Of a DNA stretch of 64,000 nt, positions 51,515 through 60,105 are shown piece after piece. The stretch lies in assembly GCA_938002255.1 (NCBI GenBank), contig CALLAL010000007.1:1-64000 (forward strand), in the 5' to 3' direction. Origin of the DNA: an uncultured bacterium (GTDB lineage: Bacteria > Desulfobacterota > BSN033 > UBA1163). The notes below the pieces were generated by a model. It saw only the letters and a list, made by a program, of their open reading frames with translations. It had not been told where the DNA came from and ran no database searches. Within the stretch, counting starts at the first letter, position 1. Every line of letters starts with the position of its first letter. The translations under genes and the position numbers were made by a program.

Positions 51515-53158
51515 CTATTCTGTTATTTTTCTCCGTTCCTCTTCCCTCAATTCCCGCCTCAGGAATTTTCCCACCTTTGATTTAGGCAGCATGTCTCTAA
51601 ACTCAATATACTGCGGCACCTTATAAGGAGCCAATCTTTCCTTACACCATTTGGTCAGTTCAAACCCACTGATCCCTTTAATATCCTCTTTCAGCACAAC
51701 AAAAGCCTTGATCCGTTCTCCCACCTTTTCATCTGGAACACCCACCACGCTGGCAGCAATGACTGCAGGATGTTCCTGGAGAACTCGTTCCACCTCTGCC
51801 GCAGCAATTCGATATCCTTTATGTTTGATCAGATCTACCGAACGGTCCCTGAAATAGAGCCAGTGGTCCTGATCGACTTCAACGATATCTTTTGTTCGGT
51901 ACCAAACCTCCCCGTCAATTTCTAAGAAACACTTCTCTGTCTCTTCGGGCTTATTCCAGTAAGATTTTACAGCATAGGGAGAAGTCGCCAGCAACTCGCC
52001 AGGCTCACCCGGAGGGACAGGCTCAAGGGTATCCGGGTCAACGAGCCGGAACTTACTGCCAGGAGATATTTTCCCTGCAGCCCCTTCAGGAGGAATACCA
52101 TCCCTCGCATAACTGAGAGAGATGGCGGCACAGAGTTCAGTCGCGCCATACCCCTGGTATAGAGGGATACCAAATTTTTTATGCCAACGTTTTGCTACTT
52201 CTGTGGGCAAAACATCCCCACCTGTTCCACAATATTTGAGAGATCGGAGATCATACTGATCAACCCGATCATGTTCAAGAATCATCCGATACATTGCCGG
52301 AACAGCAAACATCCTTGTCGCCCGGTAGCGCTGGATATGGTCGAACATGGCATCAAGAACCACTCTTGGCATCACAATCAGGGTCTCCCCTGTCACGAGC
52401 ATGGGGGTCATACCATCCATCTGGCCAATGACATGATACAGAGGAGCTGCCAGCAGGGTAATCCCCTCCCCAAAGGGAACTAACGGCTCAACCGCCCGTG
52501 CCCATTCTATCAGTCGATAAATAAAAAGCCCTGCGGAGAGGGGAACCCCTTTGGGAAACCCTGTAGTCCCTCCGGTATAGAGCATCACTGCTGTATCCTC
52601 AGGTTCTCCTTCAAAGGGAGGTAAAGTGGAGGGATTTCCGGTTTTTAAAAGTTTTTGGAAGGATACGAATTCCTTACCTTTAGGGACCTTGCCCGTTGGA
52701 ATGCGGCCAAACCCTCTCCCTATGATTTTTTTCCAACCGGGTATGAGGTCAACCATGCTGGTAACGACCACTTTTCGGATGGGCGCTTCCTCCAATATGT
52801 CAATCACATAACTGAGGTTGGTATCCATGCAGAAGATGATCCCAGCTCCAACATCATTGGCCATATATCGGATGTCATAGGACGTATAAACAGGAGCAAC
52901 CATTACAGGCACCGCCTCGAGTCTCTGAAGGGCAAGCCAGGTGATCAGCGTTTGGGGAAGGTTGTAAAGATAGACAATCACCTTCTCATCTTTTCCCACT
53001 CCCATCTCAAAGAGAGAGGACGCCAACCTTAACACCATCTGGTGAATTTCAGAGAAGGTAAATTTCTCTCCAAGGTAAACCAAAGAAGTTTTATCTGGTG
53101 ACCGTTTGACCACTTCTTCAAAGGCCTGATAGGTGGTATTTGTTTCTACCAAAGGCAT
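51515..53158 (-). CDS. acyl-CoA synthetase (AMP-forming), class II
   Basis: A 547-residue ligase with a normal phosphate loop (MLYTGGTTGFPKGVPLS), GYGATELCAA, YRTKDIVEVDQDHWLYFRDRSVDLIKHKGYRIA (hinge and linker) and a C-terminal catalytic Lys (PKSKVGKFLRREL). It follows the LivF gene by about ten bases, so uptake and CoA activation are again encoded together. It would form medium- or long-chain or aromatic acyl-CoA. Confidence 0.9.
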   Translation of the reverse strand: MPLVETNTTYQAFEEVVKRSPDKTSLVYLGEKFTFSEIHQMVLRLASSLFEMGVGKDEKVIVYLYNLPQTLITWLALQRLEAVPVMVAPVYTSYDIRYMANDVGAGIIFCMDTNLSYVIDILEEAPIRKVVVTSMVDLIPGWKKIIGRGFGRIPTGKVPKGKEFVSFQKLLKTGNPSTLPPFEGEPEDTAVMLYTGGTTGFPKGVPLSAGLFIYRLIEWARAVEPLVPFGEGITLLAAPLYHVIGQMDGMTPMLVTGETLIVMPRVVLDAMFDHIQRYRATRMFAVPAMYRMILEHDRVDQYDLRSLKYCGTGGDVLPTEVAKRWHKKFGIPLYQGYGATELCAAISLSYARDGIPPEGAAGKISPGSKFRLVDPDTLEPVPPGEPGELLATSPYAVKSYWNKPEETEKCFLEIDGEVWYRTKDIVEVDQDHWLYFRDRSVDLIKHKGYRIAAAEVERVLQEHPAVIAASVVGVPDEKVGERIKAFVVLKEDIKGISGFELTKWCKERLAPYKVPQYIEFRDMLPKSKVGKFLRRELREEERRKITE

Positions 53159-53168
53159 CTTTCTTCTT

Positions 53169-53936
53169 TTACACTCCCATAAAGGTAGAACGGACTTCCG
53201 GATTTTCTTTCAGCTCCTCCCGTGTCCCTTGCAGGGTGAGCATTCCGTTCTCGATCACATATCCACGGTCAATGATGGGCAGGAGAGGCCTGGCAAATTG
53301 TTCTGCCACAAGTACGGTAATCCCCTGTTCGCGAATCTGCTTAATCGCTTTGATCAGACTCCCCTGCATGGCAGGGCTGAGTCCGAGGAGAGGCTCATCA
53401 AGAAGGAGGAGTTTGGGTTGGGTCATTAAAGCCATTCCAATGGAGACCATCTGTTGTTCTCCACCGCTGCAGAAACCGGCTTTCCTCTTCCTTAAGGCTT
53501 TCAGGGGCGGGAAGATGGAATACACAAAGTCATAGCTTTTCTGGAGATCAGCATCCCTTCGGAGATAGGTGCTGATCCGAAGGTTTTCTTCCACATCGCT
53601 ATCAGGAAAGACAGGGTGCCTCTCCCGGCTGAGAGCAATTCCCTTCTTAATCCGGTGACTGGGTTTGGCATTCAGGATCTCTTCTCCTTCGAACCAGATC
53701 TCTCCCAGGAGGGTGATCCGCTCTCCTCCCCTTCTCTCTTCTTTAACTTTCATGTCGATGATCAGGCCGGAGATGGTATTCATGAGAGTTGTTTTGCCTG
53801 CACTATTCGAACCTAAAGCGCTAACAATCTCTCCTCGAAAAACCTCTAAAGAAAGATCATTCAAAGCAAGGGCATTTTCAAAAAAGACCATCAAATTTTT
53901 AACGTCAAGCATCCGATCCATGTTGACCTTCAACAT
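53169..53936 (-). CDS. livF: Liv-type ABC transporter ATP-binding protein LivF, cluster 2
   Basis: A 255-residue ATPase with Walker A GSNSAGKT (Ser in place of the usual Gly of NGAGKT), signature FCSGGEQQMVSIGMAL and Walker B LLLLDEPLLG. Compared with LivF of cluster 1 it has an extra charged insert (KVKEERRGGERITL). A second in-frame ATG at 53921 is possible. It is the second ATPase of cluster 2. Confidence 0.9.
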   Translation of the reverse strand: MLKVNMDRMLDVKNLMVFFENALALNDLSLEVFRGEIVSALGSNSAGKTTLMNTISGLIIDMKVKEERRGGERITLLGEIWFEGEEILNAKPSHRIKKGIALSRERHPVFPDSDVEENLRISTYLRRDADLQKSYDFVYSIFPPLKALRKRKAGFCSGGEQQMVSIGMALMTQPKLLLLDEPLLGLSPAMQGSLIKAIKQIREQGITVLVAEQFARPLLPIIDRGYVIENGMLTLQGTREELKENPEVRSTFMGV

Positions 53937-53990
53937 CTGTTATTCAACCGAGAGGGTCCAAAGTTGGTAGTTTATCATTCATCGTCTTTG

Positions 53991-54749
53991 TTATCCTTCC
54001 ACTTCTGTTCCAAGGTAGGCTTTCTGGACCTCTTCCTTTGCCATGGCTTCCTTGGGAGGGCCTTCTGCGATCTTCCGTCCGAAGTTCATCACCAAAACCC
54101 GACTGGCCACACGGAAAAGCTCCTTCAGGCGGTGTTCCACCATCATGATGGTGATCCCCTCCCGGTTAAACTTTTCGATCATGGGGAGAGTGGCTGCCAC
54201 TTCGGACATGGCCATTCCTGAGAAAAGTTCATCCAAGATGAGCAGTTCAGGCCGAAGGGCCATGCAACGAGCAAGATCCAATCGTTTCAGATATCCATGA
54301 GGAAGGCTCCCAGCCACCTTGTAAGGGACAAAAGAATCCCGCTCAAAACCAAGGTCATCAAGGAGGTTGATCGCCACATCATCCCGCTCTCCGTATTTTC
54401 CCCCGCCCAATCTCTTCACCCTTGGCGAGTAGAGCGGAACGATCAGATTTTTGAATGCCGGAAGTTTATGAAAGGCTCTCACCATTTGAAAGCTCCGGGA
54501 GATCCCGTAGCCTGCAATTTGATAAGGAGGTTTGCCTGTGATATCCTTTCCCTGAAAAATGACCTTACCCGAAGTCGGTTTCACAAAGCCTGTAATCAGG
54601 TTAATCAGGGTGGTCTTGCCGGATCCATTGGGTCCAATCACCCCTAAGAATTCACCTCTCCTCAGTTCAAAACTGACATCCTCCACAGCCACAACGCCAC
54701 CAAACTGTTTGGTCAGGTTTTGAACTTTCAGGATCACTTCATCCTGCAT
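53991..54749 (-). CDS. livG: Liv-type ABC transporter ATP-binding protein LivG, cluster 2
   Basis: A 252-residue ATPase with Walker A GPNGSGKT, a degenerate signature region GSLPHGYLKRLDLARCMA and Walker B LLILDELFSG, in which Leu replaces the usual Pro after DE. VEHRLKELFR carries the H-loop. It lies between livM and livF of the same operon. Confidence 0.9.
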   Translation of the reverse strand: MQDEVILKVQNLTKQFGGVVAVEDVSFELRRGEFLGVIGPNGSGKTTLINLITGFVKPTSGKVIFQGKDITGKPPYQIAGYGISRSFQMVRAFHKLPAFKNLIVPLYSPRVKRLGGGKYGERDDVAINLLDDLGFERDSFVPYKVAGSLPHGYLKRLDLARCMALRPELLILDELFSGMAMSEVAATLPMIEKFNREGITIMMVEHRLKELFRVASRVLVMNFGRKIAEGPPKEAMAKEEVQKAYLGTEVEG

Positions 54750-54750
54750 T

Positions 54751-55764
54751 TCAGATCCTCACATCCCTTTCAAATTGGTGATACTTTCTCGTGATGTAAT
54801 GAAAAAGTCCCTCAGGAAGACTCACCAGAGCAGCAATCAGGATGATTCCATAAAGGGCCATTCTCAATCCGCCGAGGGCACGAAGAACTTCCGAAAGGGG
54901 GACTAATATGAAGGTTCCAATCGTAGCCCCTGCAAAACTTCCAGGACCGCCTAAAACCGCACCTGCAAGGGGAAGAATCGTATAATCGAGCGCAAAGGCA
55001 GAGCGTCCAACGAATTGGTAGTAGTGGGTCATCAGGGCTCCGGCAAAGCAACCCACGGCTCCAGCGATGAAGATGGCCTGAGCCTTATACCAATAAATGT
55101 TAATCCCGCCTGCCATTACCACTCGGTCATCATCCCTGATGCCCCTCAAAACTAATCCAAAATCCTCATTAATCAATTTCCGAAATCCGAAGAGGCAAAA
55201 GACCACCGCAAAAATCGCAAGATAGATTGCCACCCAACTGCTCGGGAAAGGCCTAAGAGAGAGGAGTCCATGGGTGCCACCAAGGATGTTGAGCGTTTCA
55301 ATCAGATGGGCAAAGAGGAGGGGAAGAATCAGGGTTACCATTGAGAAGTACACCCCTCTTAATCTCAGAACGGAAACAAGAAGAATGGTGCAGAGGAAGG
55401 CACCCCCAAGGGTGGCAATCGGGAGGGTCAAAGAGAGTGGCATCTTGAAATAGTGATTCAATCCTCCACTGATATAGGCCCCCACACCAAAAAAAAGAGC
55501 CTGACCCAGAGAGACCAGACCAACGGATGCCATAAAATCCCAGCTCAGGGCCAGCAGGGCAAAGATACAGGAATAGAAGAGGACTTTTTCCCAGTATCCC
55601 CCCTTGAGTAAAAAAGGAAGAAGGAGAAGGAGGGCCACAGGCAAGACCCTTGGAAGAAGGAGATAGAGTATATCCCGGAAGTTTGAAAGGAAATAGATCG
55701 TGTCAGTCCTCGCTTTGATGCCGCGATCAATCCTTTCTCTACGATATCGAATATCCTCTCCCAT
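54751..55764 (-). CDS. livM: Liv-type ABC transporter permease LivM, cluster 2
   Basis: A 337-residue permease with about nine or ten helices. The motifs are SVGLVSLGQALFFGVGAYISGG, LRGIRDDDRVVMAGGINIYWYKAQAIFIAG and GAVLGGPGSFAGATIG. The start at 55764 lies two bases past the livH stop; the longer frame overlaps livH and is rejected. The start of the protein (MGEDIRYRRERI) is very basic. Confidence 0.9.
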   Translation of the reverse strand: MGEDIRYRRERIDRGIKARTDTIYFLSNFRDILYLLLPRVLPVALLLLLPFLLKGGYWEKVLFYSCIFALLALSWDFMASVGLVSLGQALFFGVGAYISGGLNHYFKMPLSLTLPIATLGGAFLCTILLVSVLRLRGVYFSMVTLILPLLFAHLIETLNILGGTHGLLSLRPFPSSWVAIYLAIFAVVFCLFGFRKLINEDFGLVLRGIRDDDRVVMAGGINIYWYKAQAIFIAGAVGCFAGALMTHYYQFVGRSAFALDYTILPLAGAVLGGPGSFAGATIGTFILVPLSEVLRALGGLRMALYGIILIAALVSLPEGLFHYITRKYHQFERDVRI

Positions 55765-55766
55765 GG

Positions 55767-56633
55767 TCAGACTCTCTCTTCCAACTCTTTGTATTTCCCA
55801 AAAATCCCGGAAGGTTTGATGGCCAAGATAAAGATGATGGCTGCCAGCGTGATCACGGTTAACCATTGAGCCTTGAAAAAGGTAGCCACAAGAATTTGGG
55901 CGAATCCAAGGATGAAACTCGCTAAGACGATTCCTGGAACGCTTTCCAGACCGCCTACAATGCCTACAGCCAGGGCATAGATGAGAATATCGTAGCCCAT
56001 CTCTGTATCAATAGACCCCAGAGGCAGAATGGCAAGGCCCGCAATCACGGCCAGTGCAGAACCAAAGGCAAGGCTAAGCGCCGCAGTCCAGTCGGAGTCA
56101 ATCCCAAGCGAAATGGCTGTCCTCTCATTCTGGGCAATGGCTCTAAAGGCAAGGCCAATCCGTGTACGGTGAGTAAAAAGATATAAGAAGATGATCAGGG
56201 CGATTCCGATACCGACCAAAATGATTCTCTGATAGTCTAACCAAACATTTCCTATTGGGATGCTTCCTTTGACGAATTCTGGAAGGACATAGGTAAACCC
56301 AGAGAATCCGAGATACCTCAGGACCTCAATGATAACGATTGCCGCTGCCAGCGTCGCAATCACTTCATTGATTGCAAGCCCCCTTAGGCGAAGCATCAAT
56401 CCCCAATAAAGGATGAAACCGAGAACTCCCACCACGAGGATGGATAGAATGGCTGAGAAGAAAAAGGGAAGTCCCAGTTGATGGATGAAGATCCAGGTGA
56501 GGATTCCACCTAAAAGATAGAAGGCGCCATGAGCAAAGTTGGGGAGTCCACTGATGCCAAACGTGAGGCTGAACCCGATTGCCATCAGGGCTAACGTGAT
56601 GCTATTGGTGATTCCGTAGATCAGGATCTCCAT
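55767..56633 (-). CDS. livH: Liv-type ABC transporter permease LivH, cluster 2
   Basis: A 288-residue permease beginning EILIYGITNSITLALMAIGFSLTFGISGLPNFAHGAFYLLGG, split into two helices. IGLAFRAIAQNERTAISLGI and the C-terminal VGGLESVPGIVLASFILGFAQ are also typical. It is the second gene after livK in the cluster 2 operon. Confidence 0.92.
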   Translation of the reverse strand: MEILIYGITNSITLALMAIGFSLTFGISGLPNFAHGAFYLLGGILTWIFIHQLGLPFFFSAILSILVVGVLGFILYWGLMLRLRGLAINEVIATLAAAIVIIEVLRYLGFSGFTYVLPEFVKGSIPIGNVWLDYQRIILVGIGIALIIFLYLFTHRTRIGLAFRAIAQNERTAISLGIDSDWTAALSLAFGSALAVIAGLAILPLGSIDTEMGYDILIYALAVGIVGGLESVPGIVLASFILGFAQILVATFFKAQWLTVITLAAIIFILAIKPSGIFGKYKELEERV

Positions 56634-56650
56634 AGTTGTTAAGAGGGGGC

Positions 56651-56750
56651 AAGGATTCGAGGGTTCAAGGGCTCAAGGTATCTTGAACATGTTTTGTACT
56701 AATCTTTTGAACTCACTTGAATCCTTGACCGCTGGACCTCTCGAACCCTT
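56651..56750. repeat. long imperfect inverted repeat between livK and livH
   Basis: AAGGATTCGAGGGTTCAAGG (56651-56670) and its continuation pair imperfectly with the complement of 56717-56750, arms of about 30 bases with a loop of about 50. It may attenuate transcription after livK, lowering the level of permeases relative to binding protein. It is related to the repeats at 36824-36927 and 45645-45689. Confidence 0.5.
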
Positions 56751-56758
56751 CCGATTTT

Positions 56759-58051
56759 TTATTTCATCCAGGGTGCCAATTCAACTTTTGCTTCTGCAAC
56801 AAGATCCGGGAAGATGGGGATCATCTTTCCCGCTCTCCATTGATAAGAGACAATAATGGAAGCCTCTTTGGGGTCTCCATTGAAAATCTGCTGATGGGTA
56901 GCTTTGTCAAATCTGATTCTTCCTGAAACGCCCATCATGTCCGTTTTCTCAACGAATTCAGCAAATTTATCTGGATCCTTGGAGGGAATAAATCCTGCTC
57001 TCTCAATCGCGTCCTTTAAGATATAGACCGCATCATAGGCTGACGAAACGGTTCTGGGATCATCCATCCCGGGAAGTTTCTTAGCTGCCCAGTGGCTATG
57101 AAATTCAACAGACTTGGGCAGGGCTTTGACCGGTGCTCCGGTTCCTCCTGGGAAGGGCATCACCATCACATAGTCAAGGTCCTCTCCATACATGGACCAG
57201 GCTTTAGTCGATGTCACCACTGCAAAGTCGAGAAAGAGCATGGTCGGAATCTTCATCGACTTCCATTGTTTAAAGCAAACCGGAAGTGTGGGCATATCCC
57301 CAACGACATAGAGAAGTTGGGCCCCTGATCCCCTCACTTTGCTCAATACAGGGGAGAAATCATTGGTGCCCACAGGAACCAGTTCTAAACCCACCATCTT
57401 CCAGCCCAATCCTTCAAGTCTTCCTTTTAACGCATCGGCAGAGGCTTTCGCCCATAAGGTGTCCTGGGCAATTGCAAAAAACTTGTCATATTTGTACTCT
57501 TTTCTTAGAGCATCAACCGTTCTTGCAGCCGTCGTCCCAACATAGGTGGAATTGGTCGTTGCCCTGAACCAGTATTTATATTTTGAAGGGTCGTTCTGAA
57601 AGATTTCGATCAGTTTTGGCGTCTGGGCAATTGTCTGGATAGTGATCATTTTGTACTTGGCAATAAGGTCCATCGTTGCCACCATCGCCTCGGACCGAAA
57701 GGGGGCTACGATCAAAGCATCGGGTTTTTCTTCAGCGATCATCTTATCCACCGCCATCAGGGCCGCATGGACCGGTGTTCCGGGTTCTCCGCAGCGGGTA
57801 TCTGCCGTCACCAGTTTTAACGGCCGTTTAACACCTTCACTTTTGACCAGGATCCCTCCCCCTGCATTGATCTCATCAATGGCCATTTCTATAGCTATCT
57901 TTCCTGATTTAACGAGGGGTTGAAAAAAGGAAGAGGGCAAACCGAGAACAATAGGTTTTGCCTGGGCAAAGACAGAGCTGCTCAAAAACATGGCACCGAG
58001 AATTGCTAAAAATAGGACACCCCAAATCTTAAACCAAACTCTCTTTTTCAT
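56759..58051 (-). CDS. livK: Liv-type ABC transporter substrate-binding protein, cluster 2
   Basis: A 430-residue periplasmic binding protein with signal peptide MKKRVWFKIWGVLFLAILGA...SVFAQ. The fold shows VLGLPSSFFQPLVKSGKIAIEMAIDEINAGGG, TTAARTVDALRKEYKYDKFFAIAQDT and SSAYDAVYILKDAIERAG. GGGAGG precedes the ATG at 58051. It is the first gene of the cluster 2 operon, driven from the promoter at 58140-58168. The ligand is not known; neighbours point to a carboxylic acid. Confidence 0.9.
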   Translation of the reverse strand: MKKRVWFKIWGVLFLAILGAMFLSSSVFAQAKPIVLGLPSSFFQPLVKSGKIAIEMAIDEINAGGGILVKSEGVKRPLKLVTADTRCGEPGTPVHAALMAVDKMIAEEKPDALIVAPFRSEAMVATMDLIAKYKMITIQTIAQTPKLIEIFQNDPSKYKYWFRATTNSTYVGTTAARTVDALRKEYKYDKFFAIAQDTLWAKASADALKGRLEGLGWKMVGLELVPVGTNDFSPVLSKVRGSGAQLLYVVGDMPTLPVCFKQWKSMKIPTMLFLDFAVVTSTKAWSMYGEDLDYVMVMPFPGGTGAPVKALPKSVEFHSHWAAKKLPGMDDPRTVSSAYDAVYILKDAIERAGFIPSKDPDKFAEFVEKTDMMGVSGRIRFDKATHQQIFNGDPKEASIIVSYQWRAGKMIPIFPDLVAEAKVELAPWMK

Positions 58052-58139
58052 CCTCCCACCTCCCATAAATGAATTGCTGAATCTTATAAATAGAATGAAT
58101 TCCTCCCCCACCTCCTCTCATAGCTGATTGGTGAGACAT

Positions 58140-58168
58140 CTATTATCAGGTTGATAATCTATTGTCAA
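58140..58168 (-). promoter_or_regulatory. sigma-70 promoter of liv cluster 2 with internal palindrome
   Basis: The minus strand has TTGACA (58163-58168, overlapping the stop of the upstream gene), a 17-bp spacer and TAATAG (58140-58145). A perfect inverted repeat ATTATCA-N3-TGATAAT (58142-58158) covers most of the spacer and the -10. This is the usual place for a repressor operator, so the operon is probably inducible. Confidence 0.6.
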
Positions 58169-59028
58169 GATGATTTATGATATTCGTAAAACCCCTTGCC
58201 TGTTTTTCGGCCCAGATGCCCGGCACGAACCATCTTCCGAAGCAGCGGACAGGGACGATATTTGGAGTCGCCGAACTCTTTATAAAGGTTCTCCTGCACC
58301 ATGAGAAGCGTATCCAACCCTATCAGATCCGCCAGGGCAAGGGGGCCCATGGGATGATTCACGCCGAGGACCATCGCCTGATCGATGTCCTCGGCAGAGG
58401 CAATCCCCTCCTGAAGTACGAAGATGGCCTCATTGATCATCGGCACAAAGATCCGATTGACGACAAATCCAGGAGCCTCATTGACCAGGATGGGGGTTTT
58501 GCCCAACTTCTTAGAAAGTTCCTTGATGATCTGATACGTCTCCTCAGAAGTGGCCTGTCCTTTGATGATCTCTACCAGCTTCATGGCAGGAACAGGATTA
58601 AAAAAATGCATCCCGATGACCTTCTCTGGCCTTTTCGTCACCGAGGCAATCTCCGTAATAGAAAGGCCTGAAGTATTAGAAGCAAGGATTGTCCCTTCTT
58701 GGCAGAGTTGATCCAGTTCCTTATAAACCCCTTTCTTCAGGTCCATATTTTCAATGACGGCTTCGATGACCACTTCGGCTCCCTTGACAGCCTCCTTCAA
58801 ATCGATTGTCCCCTTAATTCTGGAAATGAGTGCTTCAGCCTGGTCCTTCGTTATCTTCCCTTTTTGGATCGCCCTTTCATAATTTTTTCTGATGATATTG
58901 AACCCTCCCTGGACAAAGGTCATCTCAATATCTCTCATAGAAACCTCAAACCCGGCTTCTGCACACACCTGAGCAATCCCGGACCCCATCAACCCGGCTC
59001 CTAACACACAAATCTTTTTAATCTCCAT
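58165..59028 (-). CDS. hbd: 3-hydroxyacyl-CoA (3-hydroxybutyryl-CoA) dehydrogenase
   Basis: A 287-residue NAD-dependent enzyme of beta-oxidation or butyrate metabolism. The Rossmann motif is [49 protein letters not shown] (catalytic His) and [19 protein letters not shown] are normal. The length equals that of clostridial Hbd. It lies upstream of the Liv cluster 2 operon and may be co-regulated with it. Confidence 0.95.
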   Translation of the reverse strand: MEIKKICVLGAGLMGSGIAQVCAEAGFEVSMRDIEMTFVQGGFNIIRKNYERAIQKGKITKDQAEALISRIKGTIDLKEAVKGAEVVIEAVIENMDLKKGVYKELDQLCQEGTILASNTSGLSITEIASVTKRPEKVIGMHFFNPVPAMKLVEIIKGQATSEETYQIIKELSKKLGKTPILVNEAPGFVVNRIFVPMINEAIFVLQEGIASAEDIDQAMVLGVNHPMGPLALADLIGLDTLLMVQENLYKEFGDSKYRPCPLLRKMVRAGHLGRKTGKGFYEYHKSS

Positions 59029-59117
59029 TCATTCCACCCCCTTCCCTTAAAAGTTTTAAATGGTCCCTCCCTCTCTTACATTTTTATCTTACGTTTTTAG
59101 CAACCCATCTCCCCCAT

Positions 59118-59156
59118 AACCTGAACTCAAATGCGATCGCATTGATAATTCAGGTT
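59118..59156. promoter_or_regulatory. nested palindrome upstream of hbd, candidate operator
   Basis: A perfect 14-bp palindrome AATGCGATCGCATT (59130-59143) lies inside perfect outer arms AACCTGAA (59118-59125) and TTCAGGTT (59149-59156). No T run follows on either strand, so it is not a normal terminator. Its position about 90 bases upstream of hbd suits an operator. Confidence 0.45.
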
Positions 59157-59205
59157 TGTTTTTTAGTTGATTGCATTTAACGCAAGGGAACGGATTCGAT
59201 ACGTT

Positions 59206-60051
59206 TTATAAATACACAATTCCTGCGTAACCCACAAAGCTCTCATCAGGCATAATATCGTAACTGGTATAGTAATCAATCAGATGTCCCTTTTCCGCAC
59301 CGAGGGTCCTGCAGGTAGCAATGGCAGAAGCAGCAGCGCCAGCACTACAGGCGCTGTCATTTTTGTTGGCATGGTTAATCAGACCTTTGGCGTCCATTTT
59401 CAAAGCGTAATCAATAAATAATTTATCGTTTTCATCTCGTACCCACTTCAGAGCAGGTAGTCCGATTCCTTTACTGACCAATCCATAATTGGGGCCATAA
59501 TGGGTTAGATCAGTGGAACCGATCGCCAAGACAGTCAGGCCTCTTTCATTGGCAAGCCGGGCTACCTCCTCTCCAAGACTCTGTGCCTTAAAAGATGAAG
59601 GCGCCCGAATCGCAAGGAGTTTTGAATCTGGGAAAAAATATTTGACCATCGGGAGCTGGATCTCAATTGTATTATCACCGCTGGCTGGACTTTCAGGTCT
59701 AATCTCAACTCTTGTCGCGAGACTCCTGGCAAACTCCCACTCCACCTCTATATCTCCCAGAGGAGTCTCCCATCTCTGCTCCATCACCATCCGCGGGATG
59801 TCCTCTGGGCTGAGATGTCCTCCGTAGATCACAACAAGCTCTGCTTCTCCTCCTGATTTCAGTAGAGAAAAAATCCTTGCTGCAAGCTTCCCGGAAAAAT
59901 ACCACCCTGCATGGGGAACAATCCCTCCCTGAACAGGTTTGGGAAAAGAAGGAGGCAACCATCCTTCTAAAAATGATTCAATTTCCCTCTGGCATTCTTT
60001 TTTATCTACTGGATACCATCCGCGAGGCAGGGCTCTCTTTCGTGTGCTCAT
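59206..60051 (-). CDS. amrB: AmmeMemoRadiSam system protein B (Memo family)
   Basis: A 281-residue protein of the Memo family. It shows VPHAGWYFSGKLAARIF with a conserved His, VIYGGHL, TIEIQLPMVKYFFPD and STDLTHYG. The C-terminal GYAGIVYL is typical. GGAGG precedes the ATG at 60051. The partner AMMECR1-domain and radical SAM genes are not in the window. In humans MEMO1 is a redox-linked metalloprotein; the bacterial function is unknown. Confidence 0.92.
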   Translation of the reverse strand: MSTRKRALPRGWYPVDKKECQREIESFLEGWLPPSFPKPVQGGIVPHAGWYFSGKLAARIFSLLKSGGEAELVVIYGGHLSPEDIPRMVMEQRWETPLGDIEVEWEFARSLATRVEIRPESPASGDNTIEIQLPMVKYFFPDSKLLAIRAPSSFKAQSLGEEVARLANERGLTVLAIGSTDLTHYGPNYGLVSKGIGLPALKWVRDENDKLFIDYALKMDAKGLINHANKNDSACSAGAAASAIATCRTLGAEKGHLIDYYTSYDIMPDESFVGYAGIVYL

Positions 60052-60105
60052 CAATAACCCCTCCTTATGTCGCTATCCGCATTGCAATAAGCGGTTTGCG
60101 ACTCT

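Noticed and set aside
59130-59143. GCGATCGC word resembling the cyanobacterial HIP1 repeat
   Set aside because: A single occurrence inside a larger nested palindrome; nothing else in the window suggests a cyanobacterium.
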